Assembly: GCA_026874595.1 (NCBI GenBank)
Contig: CM049313.1
Location: forward strand, 71,046,659-71,110,658
Length of the DNA: 64,000 nt
Direction of reading: 5' to 3'
From: Sipunculus nudus
Lineage: Eukaryota > Annelida > Sipuncula > Golfingiida > Sipunculidae
The translations under genes were made by a program, and so were the position numbers. Shown here piece by piece: positions 11,041 to 24,289 of this stretch (position 1 is its first letter; each line of letters opens with the position of its first letter). The notes under the pieces were generated by a model that ran no database searches, was not told the origin of the DNA, and was given only the letters and a program-made list of their open reading frames with translations.

Positions 11041-11850
11041 TGTCATACATGTTGAAAACTTGTATGACACACACCTAACTTTTGCATTTTTCATTATGTG
11101 ATGCGACTTTCACAGCCTGTATGTGTATATTGTATGTTGTATATTACACAACCGTATGTATTTCCATTTTGCTGTGTTTTCTGAATAATCTTGACGATAT
11201 TGAACTTATACAACTTATCCTAAGTAAAGAAACAGATTGTTTATCTGAACATGATCATGTATTCTTCATGTACACGTGTTATGTTTTGAGGTATAAAATG
11301 ACCTACTACTGCCGGAATCGCACATACGGCCTTAAAACCAGTGTGCGAGTAACCGTGAATCTGTATTGCGTAATCATGAGGACATTAAGCTGTTTTGCAT
11401 ACCTATTTTCATGTTTCTCAATATATTGTATGTTTCACTTTTTTCTGAACTGAACTGATTGTATACTCTTCCAATTCTGAGTAATATAGATTATTAAAGA
11501 AACAATCAATCACTAGAGTAGTGTTCATTTTGATTCAACACAGCTAAATGACTCGATCCGCAGCGCAGCACAGCTAACTTAACCGATATTTTAATTGGAA
11601 TATGAACAATTATGCACAGGTAAATACGGCAGGTTGTGAAAAGTTCTCTGATCTTGTTATTAATTATACGAGCTACTGTGTGTCTTCTCACTTGGTTTAT
11701 ATCATCTGCGCGCGGTCAACAACGTTCATTCACCAAGGAAAACGGCCTGACAAAAGATATAAAAACAACATATGATATCATGAAATAAAGATGAAATAAA
11801 ATAACAGATGGGTCCCATAAGACCCCGTCGCCGAAATCCGGTGCGTTCCA
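11041..11850. other. AT-rich sequence, no gene seen
   Basis: Probably 3' untranslated sequence of the non-LTR relic followed by unrelated DNA. An open frame of 123 codons (11082-11453) is hydrophobic and Cys/Tyr-rich by composition, shows no domain, and is treated as chance. Nothing else is supported. Confidence 0.3.
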
Positions 11851-12029
11851 AACAAGGCCTACAGGCCTAATGCGAACCTGTGCATTGGGAAATACACCAG
11901 GTATAATGCTTCAATGCTGGACCATGACTTCTCATGTATATGAACAATGCAGGTACTAAACATTTTGAATAAGAAACAATTACACAAACATCACTGCTGA
12001 AATTCTGGCATGGGTGCACACAACACAAC
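11851..12029 (+). repeat. Family F repeat, left piece of copy 1
   Basis: It begins 'aaacaaggcctacaggccta' then 'atgcga', matching 'aaacaaggcctacagccc' at 18060. It is cut at 12029 by an element copy, and related sequence resumes after 13203. Confidence 0.55.
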
Positions 12030-13203
12030 TAGGGACCCATGGGTCTCACCGCTCAGTTGAATATGTCTATAATATTTTGAAGGAAATTTTTCAGAATGAC
12101 AGTCCTGTGACCTTAATCAATGACCTTGTAACCAAAAAATCTTAGAACTTAATATCCTTGAACTTGCAGCATTAGGATTATTGTAACAAATACATAAAAA
12201 GTGACCTTGACCTCTGACCTGATAACCTCAAATTCTCCAGATTTCCTCACTTTGGGCAAGTAAGCCATGTGTGAACGTTGGAAAGTTCAGGATGAAAAGT
12301 TTGATTTACAGTGTATCCACAATCTTTTTAAAGATGTGGCTTCTGTTACCTTCATCTTAGATCGCTGGACCCTGAAAATCAAAATGAATTTTTTGAAGTT
12401 TGTCTGTCTATCCAAAGCAGAATTATCATCCATAAACTAATTTGTGAATGGATGGGCCCTGTGACCTTGACCTTTGACCTATGACCAAAAAATCAAACAG
12501 AATCTTCCCCTAGTGGCAGGTTAGCAATATCCTGAAGATGGAAGGTTTGCGATGAAAAGTTTGGCTTCAAATGCATACACATTCCTTAGTGGTGGGCCAT
12601 TTATAAGTTAAGTTTGAAACCAATATATCAAACTTAACTGGAGTTATCATCTGGAAACTAATTTGTGTGGATGGACGGATTGACAGACAGACAGACATAC
12701 AACAGACAGACTGACAGACAGGGTGATTAGTATAGGCCATCCACTTGTGATCAATAAACACACCAGGCTTTGGGACACCAGATGTAATGACAGCTGAGAA
12801 ACTGACATGATTGTTGTCATTTTATAGTAAATAAATAGAAAAATATTTGTTAAAATAGGAAAACCACCACGTTTCAGGAACTGACAAAACTAGTCATGGT
12901 CAATATTCAAGGCAAAATTCATGACAAATCATGCATTAATTATCAAGATATTGGAAGTTTTGTATCAATTTTTTTCTATTCTTGGGGGTACCTTCAAGCC
13001 CCATAGCTCAAAGGAAAAAGAACGCAGTGACCTAATTTCAGTTTTCCAAGGAAATTTTCAATTGACCTCCCTGGATGTTCACTTAGAAGTTTCTAGGACA
13101 AGCTGTTATGATTTATGCCCTGCTAACAGACGGCCGGAAGTCCAGACGGACGACGGACAAAGCGCCATTCCTATACCTCAGTTGACTTACGGTCAGCCGA
13201 GCT
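12030..13203 (+). mobile_element. Non-coding element with conserved ends, copy 3 (body B)
   Basis: The head is 'AGGGACCCATGGGTCTCACC' then GCTCAG. The tail has GACGGACGACGGACAA (13145-13160) and a degraded hairpin ending 'GGTCAGCCGAGCT' at 13203. The right 300 bases match body B of 7740-9158 ('gccccatagctcaaagg', 'ccctggatgt'). The left part contains phrases with 'TGACCTTGACCT' (about 12208 and 12465). The flanks are 'gcacacaacacaact' and 'aaaaatgattgtagctggca', again an A-rich target beside a palindrome-like GG-C-CC motif. No ORF. Confidence 0.65.
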
Positions 13204-13990
13204 AAAAATGATTGTAGCTGGCACCACCAGTCTTGTATGCAAAAGGTTTCAGAGATATATACATATGCCAAAGTTCAGACTGATATATCAAACCCCTTCT
13301 GAAAATAAGCAGGAACACACACTGTGCAAAAAATTATTGTAGGTGCACCACCAGTCTTGTATACGACAAGTATACGATAATTAAAATACGATAGGTATAA
13401 TTATGCCCAATTTCAGGATGACATATCAAATTCCTCTATAGAAACAAGCAGGCACAAAAGTCACACACTGTGCAAATGTCATTGTAGGTGGTGACACCCG
13501 TCTTGTGAGCGAGAAACCCATCAAAGACACATAGACAGGTCAAAATATTAGGCCAATACAACAAACTTACCTTGGGGCTGACCACGCTTAGGTGAGAAAG
13601 GCTTGGGTGAGAAAGGCAGTTGCCCCGAGTAAACTGTGACAAATTTACTAGCTCAGGCTACTGCACTGAGTGAACTCATGACCTGCACCTGGCTAGAGTG
13701 GGTGAACTTTTGACCTGTACGTGGCTGCACTGAGTGAACCCTTGACCTGTTGCCTAATCTGATACAGTTGGCAGTCTGCCAAAGCTATAAATAGATTGGC
13801 TTCACATGCAGCCCTGAGGGGCATGGCACCCATGAGGTTATCACATGGTGCCCATGAGGTGTTCACATGTTCCCCATCAGGGGATCACATGCCTTATGTA
13901 TGGCTGCACTGACTGACCTTTTGACCTTTATCTGAATGAACTCTTGATCTATTGCCAAATCTGAAACAGTTGGCAGTTTCTTAACCTATG
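13204..13990 (+). repeat. Family F repeat, internal sub-repeats
   Basis: Sub-units with 'ccaccagtcttgta' recur at about 13226 and 13350, with a weaker one near 13495, each followed by 'tttcag..gatatatcaaa'. The same series occurs at 18190-18480. No coding signal. Confidence 0.55.
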
Positions 13991-16510
13991 TAAATATACA
14001 GAAACAATCTTGGCCTGTTGGCAAATATGTTTACACATTCTGAAAGACTTTGGCTAAAATGCTTTTTTTCCAGCTGAAATATTCATAAACTTTTTATCAA
14101 AATATCTAGAAAAATAAAAGATTCAGTTCTTTCATTGTTAAAGGCCCAATAATTCCGCCAAAAATCATTCAAGTGAACTTGAACAAAGGCCACCTAAGAA
14201 TAATTTTTGTGCCATGTTACAGAAGTAATAATTAAAACAATAATTTTTTAGAAGAACAGTTTTGCAGTCCTCAGTTTGAGTTAGACATAATAATGGCCAT
14301 AAGACCAACTTAAGTTTTTCTGATATGATTTAAAGAACCATGTCCTAGGATAATTCTTTTGAAAAATTGAACGATTCAACTTGACAGTTTCATCATCAAC
14401 ATTTTAAGCTGAAAGAGGCTAAAATTATGAGGTTTTTGCCCATAAAATGTCATAAGAGGTCAATGTAGGTGGCACATCAAAATCTGTAACTTCAAATATG
14501 AGTCATGTGACCAACATTTGCACAATACTTGGTAATGCTAGCTTCTGTCATTTCTGAGATAACTATGTCAGTATGCTTACTTGGACAAATGACCTTTTAA
14601 ATTCATTTAACTCCACTAAAATTCATCAAATGCAAACCATTTGAACAAACTTGAGAGTGCTTGCCTCTGGGATCATGTCTGTAAAATATTGAACAATTTG
14701 GCTGGACCGTTTACAAGAAGACTTTTAAAGGTTTTTCAGCTTTTCCCCTATAAAATCTAAGTAAATGCAGATAGCAAAAAACATAAGCTGAATCCCACAA
14801 CATTTGGTATGTGACAGATAATTGCATAAAATCTGGGGATGGTAGCTCCTGCAATTCCTGAGAAATTATGGGTTGATATGCAGATGACCAATGACCCCCG
14901 TACAAAAAAAAGGTCAATGCAGGTGGCGCCACCAATACCTAAATTTCATATATGATTCATATATGACCAACACTGGCATAACATTTGGTGATGATAGCTG
15001 TGGCCGTTTCTGAGATTGTCATTTTAGTATGCTTTTTTGGACAGATGACTAGGTTCAACTTCCTGTAATTCGGCCAAAATTCACAGAACTTGAACCATTT
15101 GAACAAATTTGAGAGAGATGGTATAAAAGATTATTTCTGTGAAATATTGAACAAATTGGCTCGACCGTTTCAGATGAGAAGATTTTTAAAGGTTTTTTAG
15201 CTTTTTCTCTATAAAATCTAAGAAAATGCAGATTTTTGTCAGATGGCTAATTTTTTGCATTAGATTTCATGATGCTAGCTCCAGTCGTTTTTGAAATAGT
15301 ATGGGTTAACGTATACCTGTGATTGTAAAATTACCTGGCATGAGGAATATCTAAAATCATAAATTTACATTTTTTCAAAGTTTTTAAAAAACATTCTTGT
15401 CAATATTAACCAAAGATAACCTGAAATCTAAATGTCTCGAGGCATGATGTAACGGATGCTGATAAACTGGTTCCAGGCTAGATGTATCTGCTTCACACAG
15501 CTAGCATATATGGTAAAATGAGTCAATTCAATCTTTATTATTCAGCCGAAATTCATTCTTTGGAACCATAAAAGACAATTATTATAAGAATTATTCAGGG
15601 GATTATTCTTGTAAAATATTAAACAAATTGGCCTCAGTGGCGTCAGTCAAAAACGTTTTGCAGGTTTAAAACTCATATGGGAAAATAAAGCAAAATGGCT
15701 AAGTTAAGCTTCCAATAACTCAGCCAAAATCACTGAACCAAAACCATTAGAACAAACTTGAATTATCAACATCTAAGGATAATAAATGTGTGAGATTTAA
15801 GAATATGGCCCAGTGGTTTCTGAGAAGAAGATCATTGTAGCAACTGAGCTAAAATGGGCTGTTATGGCATATGACTAAATTCAGCTTCCCATAACTCAGC
15901 CAAAAGTCACTGAACTGAGACCATTTGAACAAACTTCAGAAAGCATTACCCTAGGATCATTTCTGTGCGATATTAAACAATTTGGCCAAATATGTTTCAG
16001 AGAAGAAGTTTTTTGTAGCTGTCAGTATGATACGGGCACTGATGAGCCCCGTTCAAAAAAGGCCAAAGCAGGTGGCGCCACCAATACCTGAAATTCAGAC
16101 ATGACTCATGTGACCAACATTGGCATAAAATTTGGTGATGACAGCTCCAGCCGTTTCTAAGATCGTAATTTTAGTATGCTTTTTTTGGACAGATGACTAA
16201 GTTCAACTTAGTCACCGAACTTAAACCATTCGAACAAACTTGAGAGAGATTGTTCCTGGAATCATTTCTGTGAAATTTTGGACAATTTGGCTGAACAGTT
16301 TCGGCGAAGAAGATTTTTAAAGTTTTTTTTAGCTTTTTCTCTATAAAATCTAAGAAAATGCAGGTAGCCGAAAAATAAGCAAAATCCGATAGAGTTTTTT
16401 AGATGAATAATTTTTTGCAGAAAATTTCTTGATGCTAACCCTTGCCATTTTCAAGATAGTATTAGTTAACGTACAGACGACGGCCGACGGACGACGCCAC
16501 ACCATCGCAT
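13991..16510 (+). repeat. Family C repeat, internally repetitive
   Basis: Repeated blocks include 'ctataaaatctaag' at about 14749, 15210 and 16340, 'gaccaacat' blocks near 14512, 14967 and 16110, and GGTGGCGCCACC at 14922-14933 and 16071-16082. It ends with a GACGGACGACG tract (about 16478) and 'tatgctcacaggttcgctaa', a weaker version of the hairpin tails elsewhere. No gene is visible. Confidence 0.55.
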
Positions 16511-18055
16511 ATGCTCACAGGTTCGCTAAAAAATATAATCGTGCGTTATAAACCACATCTACTGGTTACCGGAACATCTGCAGGGCAGAAAGAAGGTGCA
16601 TCACGGGAGTTGTCTACCAACAACCAGTTAGAGCAAAATATGCAAGTAATGAAATGACGACAGTTTGGGAACCACACAGAAAACCTTAATAGAGAATTAT
16701 TTTTTATTCCAAAAAAAATATGATTTCACCAAAGATCTTGAAACAAGTAAGAACAAGGGGGGGAGGGGTGCTATGAAACTGATCGTTCAGCACAGGTAGT
16801 AATGGGGCAGTTGTCCATAATTTCGTGTCCGCTGGTCTCGTTCTGCAGGAGGTCGTATAATCCAAGTGCATTTAACTAGAAAAAACGATCCGTGCTTTAG
16901 TAAAACAATCTGAATCGTTGTTCTCGGTGGTCGGCCAGATCAGGTTAATATCATAATCCCCCCAATACACACATTACAAAAGAACTTTCATAACGTGCTT
17001 ACTTTCCCCCGCTTCTGCGGAACGGGGGACATTGATTTGGGCTTGTCTACCTGTCCCTCTGTCTGTCTGCCTGTCCGTCCGTCAGGTTCGTTTCCGACCG
17101 ATAACTTTTCTAAATATTATCGGATTTCATTCATACTGGGTCAGTGATCGATCTCATGCATAGCTTGGTTGGCATTGGTTTTGGAGTGTCTGTCTCACAA
17201 ATAATTCCCACCAGTTCAAAATAAAATTATCAATTTTTGGTCCAATTTCTCAATGTTTTAGTTTTTATGTTTGCCTGCAGATGCCTCCACATGTCATAGT
17301 GGATCTGTTTAATTTTTAATGTGCCCTCAAGTTTTCTCCACAGTTCATAATTTTGGTTGCTTATCAAGCATGAAGGACAACAAGATTCAAAAGCTGGGGA
17401 CATTATCTCCACGAATTTGCTTGTGTTCATTTTTAGAATATATTTTATTAATATTCCATGATGCCTTACTTAACTCTATCATAGAAACCCTATCTACAGA
17501 TGAGTTTTAAACATAGACTTGTTAATTGTCAATCAAGTATTATACCTGTATTGCTGTAACTACATACAATTCAAAAGAATTAGCAAAATATAATGTAAAG
17601 ACATTAATTCCTATTAAGTATCTTAAAATTTAGAGGGTAAATTATAACCTAAATTTCAAAATGTTCTGATTAAATCAAAGTATCTTATAATTCAGAGGGT
17701 AAAATATGAATTTAATTTCCAAATACTCCAAAATATTTAATCATAATATATTATAATTCAGAAGGTAAAATTTAACTTTAATTTCCCAATACTCTGATTA
17801 AAACATTCTGCTTTGAAGATCAGTTATTTATTAAGTTAAAAGAGACTTGCCCATCTAGTTCATTACATTTAAGATTGTATTCTAAATAAAATTCATCTTG
17901 TATGGATTACTCATGAATATTGATATTATACATTAATTTCCGTATTAAATATTAATTTATATTTTAATAAAGAAGATACTATATTGTGGCATTATGGATT
18001 TTTTAGTGATTTTACTTTTATAAAATTTCTTTCCAATTCAATTTCAACATTTAAT
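16511..18055. other. No gene seen; small AT-rich tandem near 17.7 kb
   Basis: At 17007-17030 'cccccgcttctgcggaacgg' followed by 'ggg' forms a short hairpin followed by CTGTC/CCGTCC repeats, probably the start of another repeat. At about 17610-17810 a unit of roughly 65 bases ('ttcagagggtaaaa') occurs three times. The rest is AT-rich without recognisable content. Confidence 0.35.
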
Positions 18056-18059
18056 TATT

Positions 18060-18789
18060 AAAACAAGGCCTACAGCCCTAATGCGATCCTGTGCATGGGA
18101 TATACATTAGGTATGTTGCTTCCATGATAACATGCTTGGTGGTTTCAAGTACGATGTGAAAACTAAACATTTAAAAAACAAGTATGTATACATATGCCCA
18201 ATTTCAGGTTGATATATCAAATCCCTACTTATGTATAAGCAGGGACATAACACTGTGCCATAATTAATGTAGATGGCACCACCAGTCTTGTATACAACTA
18301 ATCTGATATGTATAGAAATGCACAATTGCAGGCAGATATATCAAACACCTCCCGTGAAATAAGCACAGACATACACACTGCAAATGTCATTAAGGAGTCA
18401 TTGTACAAGAATGCCATCAAAGAAGCAATATACAGGCCAACATTTCAGGCTGGTATATCAAACTTCTCTTGAGTCAGATGCACTGGGCTGACCAAGCTCA
18501 ATTGAGGCAAGCAGTTCCCAAAAGTCAAGCGAAGCAATTTGGCAGGTGCAGCTACTGCACTTAATGAACTCTTGACCTGTGCCTGGCTGCACGGAGTGAT
18601 TCCTGACCTGTTGTAAAACCAGGTACAGTTGGGCGGCTGCAAAAACTATAAATAGATCTAGACTGAGACTTGGCCAGTTGCCAATTCTGAAATAGCTGGG
18701 AAGCTATTTATAGATACAAACTCTATCTTGCCCAGTCTATTCCCATACAACTGAAAACCTTTACCACTAGGATAATTCCTGTGAAAAAC
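18060..18789 (+). repeat. Family F and C pieces left of element copy 2
   Basis: It starts 'aacaaggcctacagccctaa' like 11851, and continues with sub-repeats carrying 'ggcaccaccagtcttgtata'. The last bases, 'taccactaggataattcctg', resemble family C at about 14342. Family C sequence then resumes at 22803, so the element at 18790-22802 interrupts a pre-existing repeat. Confidence 0.55.
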
Positions 18790-20145
18790 AAGGGACCCAT
18801 GGGTCACGGCGCTCAGCTGATCATGATTGGACTATAAATGTATCACCATTGTGATACTATATTGAGTAGATAAAGCTTAGAATATCATGGTCATGTTGGG
18901 CATATAATGTAATATGTGAGTAAATTATATATAAAATAACCTGACTGATGGATTAATATGGAGTAAAATATGGTGGTTTATTTTTTATTTATTTGGGAGG
19001 GATCAACAAAAGCAATTTATTTGAGCAAATATGAATGCAATGACAGTATGCTAAGCAGTGGTATAATGATGATAAGGCTATTTGTTGAAGGATCTATAGT
19101 GTATGGAAAACTGCAAGAGTTCAATTTGACAGATACAAGGTTATGATTAACTATGCTGATGAGGGGATTTATGAATTTGTGACTGTATGACATAATATCT
19201 TGACAAGATCGGTCTTGACAAGGTGCATTATTTTGATGCCCCTCACGTCTACATATTACACAATATTGACATAAATTCTGGCATGTACATAGGTACCTAT
19301 GGACAAATGGTCAACAGTACTGAACCACCTGGAAGGTTAAAATCTTAAAAATATGATGAAATGTAGATAATGTTTGAGAGGAAGAGGTAATCTGGGCCAT
19401 GGTTGGTTTATATGATTGAAGAAAATGTTGCAAATAATATTTGAGACCTGACCATGTCTTTCCATTGGTTACCTTTTTGATAAGCTGTTGACAGTTCAAC
19501 TGTTTACACATTTGTCTGATGAGATCCAATTTATTTGGTAAACCTTTTTTATCAATTTTAAGATATGTATACAGTTGCCATAACGTCCCAATTCCACGGG
19601 TGCAATGACTTGATTGGGGGGGGGGGGGGGTGTTGTGTTATGATCAGAGTTACAATGCCTCTGTCTCTCTGTAGATATTTTCTTTAATTATTAAATTTTA
19701 TGCTATAGCCATAGAACTATTGTTCACAGTGCCAAGAAGCATAGCCTCAGTGGGATGAAGAAGGGGATGGTGAGAGTTACAACACCCTTGCATATACATA
19801 CAGGATATGAAATTTAATTCAACAGTGCTTATAAAAAAAAGTTTATTCATGAACATTAAATATTTGAAACAGACAGAAAGATGGAGAAACAAAGCAAATA
19901 ATTGTTTCCCCATTCTACTGAGCCAAGGAAAAATTAACAATATTTGCATTTATTCCTTTTTTTCATTACATAATTTTAATCCAAGTTTCCGAATGTTACT
20001 ATAAATTTACAGTATAACATACATGTGATTGTGAATATTTCAGTTGATTCACATTTCTAAATTGCATCAACATTAATAGCTAATGTATCTAGTTTATAGT
20101 ACCTGTCAACAGAATGGAATGGAGGGAGGAAGGGAGGTAATTAGG

Positions 20146-20181
<36 letters not shown>

Positions 20182-22802
20182 AAGAAAGATGGAGAAAGAA
20201 AGAGAAAAAGCAGGGGAGAGAGAGAAAGAAAGAGAGACCAAGACTGCCAGAGAGAGAGAGAAAGAGAGGCTCTCTGGTAATTACTGCCTGACCCAGCCTG
20301 ACCCAGACACTCACAGTGGCAGTAGGTCAGACCTGAAGGTGTTATGTAACTGCCCAGTGCACTGCATTTATACTGATCTGATGTAAACAATGAAGACATG
20401 GTACCAGGAAACTTAAAAAAAACTACAGTTTTTGATCAATTGGTTTCAAATTTCAGATTTTAACAGATGAAATGTTAACGTGTACATGCTGTGAAAATTA
20501 AATCCACAGCAGTAACAGGAAAAATTTGAATATTTATATTATTTTAAATTGTATCAGGAAAAAGAGAAAAGTATTCTCAGCTATAAAACTAATACATGTG
20601 TTAAAATTAATCCAAGGATCAAAACACCCAATATATCATACCAGGAGCAAACTGGTTGTTTGGAATGTTTAATTTTATGAACTGAAATAAAGGACCAGCA
20701 ATATAAATTTTGATTATTTAGCCACTATCATGTAACAACTGATACAACCATGAGTTATAAGTCAAACAAATTAAAATCCTTAATGAGCACTTGTTTGAGT
20801 AATATTTTAAATTTTTGACATTTATTTATTATTTTAATTTTGTAATAAATATAAACCAACAAGTTAAACACCTGGAAAAGACCTGGAAATTTAGATTAAT
20901 TTAATATAATTAACTTCATCCTTGTCTATCATTATCTTGCTTCATATAATCCCTAATAGTAAACAACAATTTATTTTAATTATTTATTTTTCATTTTTAT
21001 GGTTGAAATGAAAAATACCCAATGGTGACTGCATGGTGTCATTTGAAATACAATTTTGGCCATCCATGGAAGATCCATAAATGATCAGTAATTGCAAGGT
21101 AAACCCCTGTAACTCATTAACTTTAAATTACTTTTCCATCTATTTTTTTAAGTTCTTATCATAAACCAAGAATTAAAAAAAAGTTTATTGTTTATATGTT
21201 TATGGCCTAAACAAATACTAGTGGAGGGGGTTGGACAGTTATATCCAGTTGAAGCCACCCAAGAGCTGGCTGGCTGCAGAGTGCCGCGCTTCAAGCATGC
21301 ATAATTGGCCTGAAAGGTCAATGTGGGGACATAAAAGAGGGGCTTCAGTACAGCCAAGGTGTGATATGGTCTCATAAAAACTTTCATAAAAGCTAGTTTT
21401 TGACCAATTCCTTTTATAACTTCAGAATTTAGAAGCAAAAATCCTTACGTGTGCAAGATAAGAAAATTAAATCAACAGTGCTTACGGGGAAAAAACATGC
21501 CATGGCCAAAGTTGGGCAAAATTTAAGGTACTGATTTTATATTTATGCTAATAACTTATAAAATTTGAAAAATTCAGAACTAATTTTGGGAATACCCTTG
21601 AATCTTGATTAAATAATGTTATATCCCTGGCAAAAAATGTCTACCTTCAGCAATTTTCATGTTAAGAGAGTAAATATATTTCTTGATTTTTTACAAAGTG
21701 CATTATGTTTGGGCCTAGAACTTAAAACAATTACACAATACTGACATCATTTCTGGCATATGCATAGCGAATGTATAGAAAAATATGTATATTATATATG
21801 ATCAAAGTCAGATCAGTGGTTTTGATATTAGGCAATCTTAAAGTGTAACAATGGGGTTCTAATGGAAAAATGAAGTTTTTTCTTAATATCTCGAAGGAAT
21901 GCAGTCCTAGTGACCAAACTTTTAGTATGGTAGAGGATTTGGGGGACATCTAACTGTATGCAAAATTTAAGGAACTTAGAGCTGAAGCTGGGGAGCTGAG
22001 CTCTAATAAACTGCATAACACTAGCTTGATGTAAACAATATGTGACATGGTGCTTGAAAACTTGAATAAAATCTACAGTTTTTGATCACCTGGTTTCAAA
22101 TTTTTTGTTTAAACAGTTAAAATAGTAACAAAAACATGCTTTGAAAATTAAATCCACAGCAGTTACAGGGAAAAAAAACGTGCCATGGTCAAACTTGGGC
22201 AAAATTTAAGGTACCAATTTTATATTTTTGCCAATATTTAAAAAAATTTAACAGATTTTGATCTAATTTTTGGTACACAATTAAATTTTGATTATATAAA
22301 GTAGTATTACTGAAAAAAAATTCCTACCTTTAACACTTTTGGTCTTAAGTGACAAAATATCTTTCCTCATTTTTTTACAAAGTCCATTATGATTGGGCCT
22401 ATAACTTTTTTAAATTAAATAATACTGACTTAATTTCTGGCCTGTACATAGGAACCATATAGAGAAATATTTATGGTAAAAATGAAGAAAACCAGATGAG
22501 TGGTTTTGGTATTAGGCAGTCCTGAAGTGTGGAAATAGATTTCTAATAAAAAATTTAGGTTTTTCCTTAATATCTCGAAGGAACGAAGTCATATTGACCC
22601 AATTTTTGGCATGGTAGGAGATTTTGGGGACATCTAACTGTATGCCGAATTTCAGATTCGTAGGTCCAATGGTGTCGAAACGTGCCAGTCTTACGGACGG
22701 ACATCCGGACGGACAGACGGACGGAAGGACAGACAGACAGACGGACGGACGACGGACAATGGACCACGACTATAGCTCAGATGACTTATAGTCAGCTGAG
22801 CT
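18790..22802 (+). mobile_element. Non-coding element with conserved ends, copy 2 (body E, long)
   Basis: The head is 'AAGGGACCCATGGGTCACGG' then CGCTCAGCTGA. The tail is (CGGA)n at 22690-22760, GACGGACAA, and the hairpin with arms AGCTCAGATGACT and AGTCAGCTGAGCT ending at 22802. From about 20800 on it matches copy 1 (2400-4400) in the same orientation, including the two body units ('gggcct' landmarks at about 21710 and 22394, 684 apart). It is 1.4 kb longer on the left, where it includes a G-run (about 19617), a GA-rich microsatellite and a third, partial body unit (about 20380-20540). No ORF is credible. Confidence 0.75.
20134..20280 (+). repeat. GA-rich microsatellite
   Basis: Purine-only (GA)n with interspersed GAAA units. 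ORFs rich in Arg/Glu on one strand and Ser/Leu on the other are artefacts of this composition. Confidence 0.9.
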
Positions 22803-22980
22803 AATTAAAACATTCAGCTTGACAGCTTTAAAACATTTTTTATGCTGAAAGAGGCAAAAATTACGAGGTTTTTGTCCTTTAAAAAAACAGGTCAACATAG
22901 GTGACGCCACAAAAGCTCAATTTCAGATATGAGTCATGTGAACAACATTTGCACAAAATTTGCTGAGGCCTGCACCTGTC
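22803..22980 (+). repeat. Family C fragment right of element copy 2
   Basis: 'gctgaaagaggc' and 'atatgagtcatgtga' match family C at about 14408 and 14497. It is the continuation of the repeat interrupted at 18789. Confidence 0.6.
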
Positions 22981-23229
22981 ATGTGTTTTTACGCATGGCT
23001 ACATCGGGTCTTGACTGGACTTGGTGCTGGACTTTTCTGGAATGGAGTAGAATCTGAATGTTGAGGTGTGTTCAGACGTTGTGGTGTGTTACAATACTGG
23101 CTTTGAGGCACACGTTGCTCCTTGAGTAGGGACATTGTTACCTGGTGTATTGGTGACTGTCTCTGAAACTGGCCAATTCTCAGCTGGTGTGGCTGGAGAA
23201 GTCATTACTCGGCTGGCATTCAGTATGAG

Positions 23230-24213
23230 CCTTTAAAGTGAGAGCCTCTAATGTCTTTGATTGAGGCGATATTTCTGATCATTACTTTCAATGATGTAGC
23301 TTCTTGGAGCCTCATGTTGTTCATTGACTTTGGCTGGTAACTGCAACTGATTCTATGTATCTGGGTACGGAACTATCCAAACAGAATCACCAACAGTTAG
23401 AGCAGAAGATCCTTACCTGGGTGGTTATTATGGTAATACCTCTCTCTCATATTCTTGTGATCAAGTCATCTGTTTATTTCTGCATGATCAACAGCAGCCG
23501 GCTGCGTAAATCACTGGCAACATGGATCTTGGTCCTTGGTCTGAGTCCCATTAATAAGAAAGCTGGTGAAAGATCACAATTCTCCACTGGTGAAGTTCTG
23601 TAGTCTAACACAGCAAGCTGTTTATCACTACACTTGGACCAAAGTCTTTTCACATTTTATACTCCTCTCTCAGCTTCACTATTTCACCGGAGAAAAGCTG
23701 GTAATGATGTTTTGTGTTTGATACCAAAGGCAGTACAGAAAGAGGAGAATCCTTAGACTGAGGCCCATTATCTGATTTCAGCAGGTCTGGGAGACCAGGT
23801 CTACAAAACTGATATTTAAGAGGGTCAATTGTTGTCTTGCTAGTATGATCATGGAGTTTAAGTCCCTTAAACTCCTTGGTATGATCCTTCAGCTGGTCAA
23901 CTTCAATATACTTTGAGTAGAAATCCACTAGCAGTAGATACTGTTTGCCATCAAACTCAAAAAGATCTGTTCCTAGCTCACACAAAGGCTGTTCTGTTTT
24001 TGTAGGTCTAAACATTTCCGTCTGTTATTTCTATTGGTATGTTGCACACAGACTGCATTCCTTCACAGCATTTTCAATATTAGTGATCACACCTTGCCAA
24101 AAGAAGGCTTCCCTTGCCCTATCTTTATATTTGCTGATTCCCATATTGGTTTTCGTGGATATGGGCAAGCATATCATGTAACATTTAATTTGGCCTGGGT
24201 GGTCAACCAGCAT
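23230..24213 (-). pseudogene. Ty3/gypsy integrase relic
   Basis: Minus-strand frames give the zinc-binding region ('RAREAFFWQGV' then 'CSLCATYQ', 24031-24130), the first core block ('LGTDLFEFDGKQYLLLVDFY', 23930-23990), and 'LLKSDNGPQSKDSP' (about 23740-23780) with the second catalytic Asp. The C-terminal tail follows ('LDYRTSPVE', 'LSPAFLLMGLRPRTK' near 23535-23610, and 'LPAKVNEQHEAPRSYII' near 23300-23350). Frames change and stops occur in the tail, and the catalytic Glu block is poorly kept. It is a decayed copy. Its orientation is opposite to the gag and reverse transcriptase fragments to the right, so they are probably separate events or an inverted copy. Confidence 0.65.
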
Positions 24214-24289
24214 CTGGATGGTTTACCAGCAGAGAATTAAATCTTGGCAAGAATTTAATGCTAAATGCCTGCAGTATGTTGCCTCCAAC

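Noticed and set aside
11082-11453. 123-codon ORF
   Set aside because: Composition-driven, no domain, no splice or promoter context, and it lies in what looks like 3' non-coding sequence of a non-LTR relic.
20083-20399. Arg/Glu-rich and Ser/Leu-rich ORFs
   Set aside because: Translation of a GA microsatellite.
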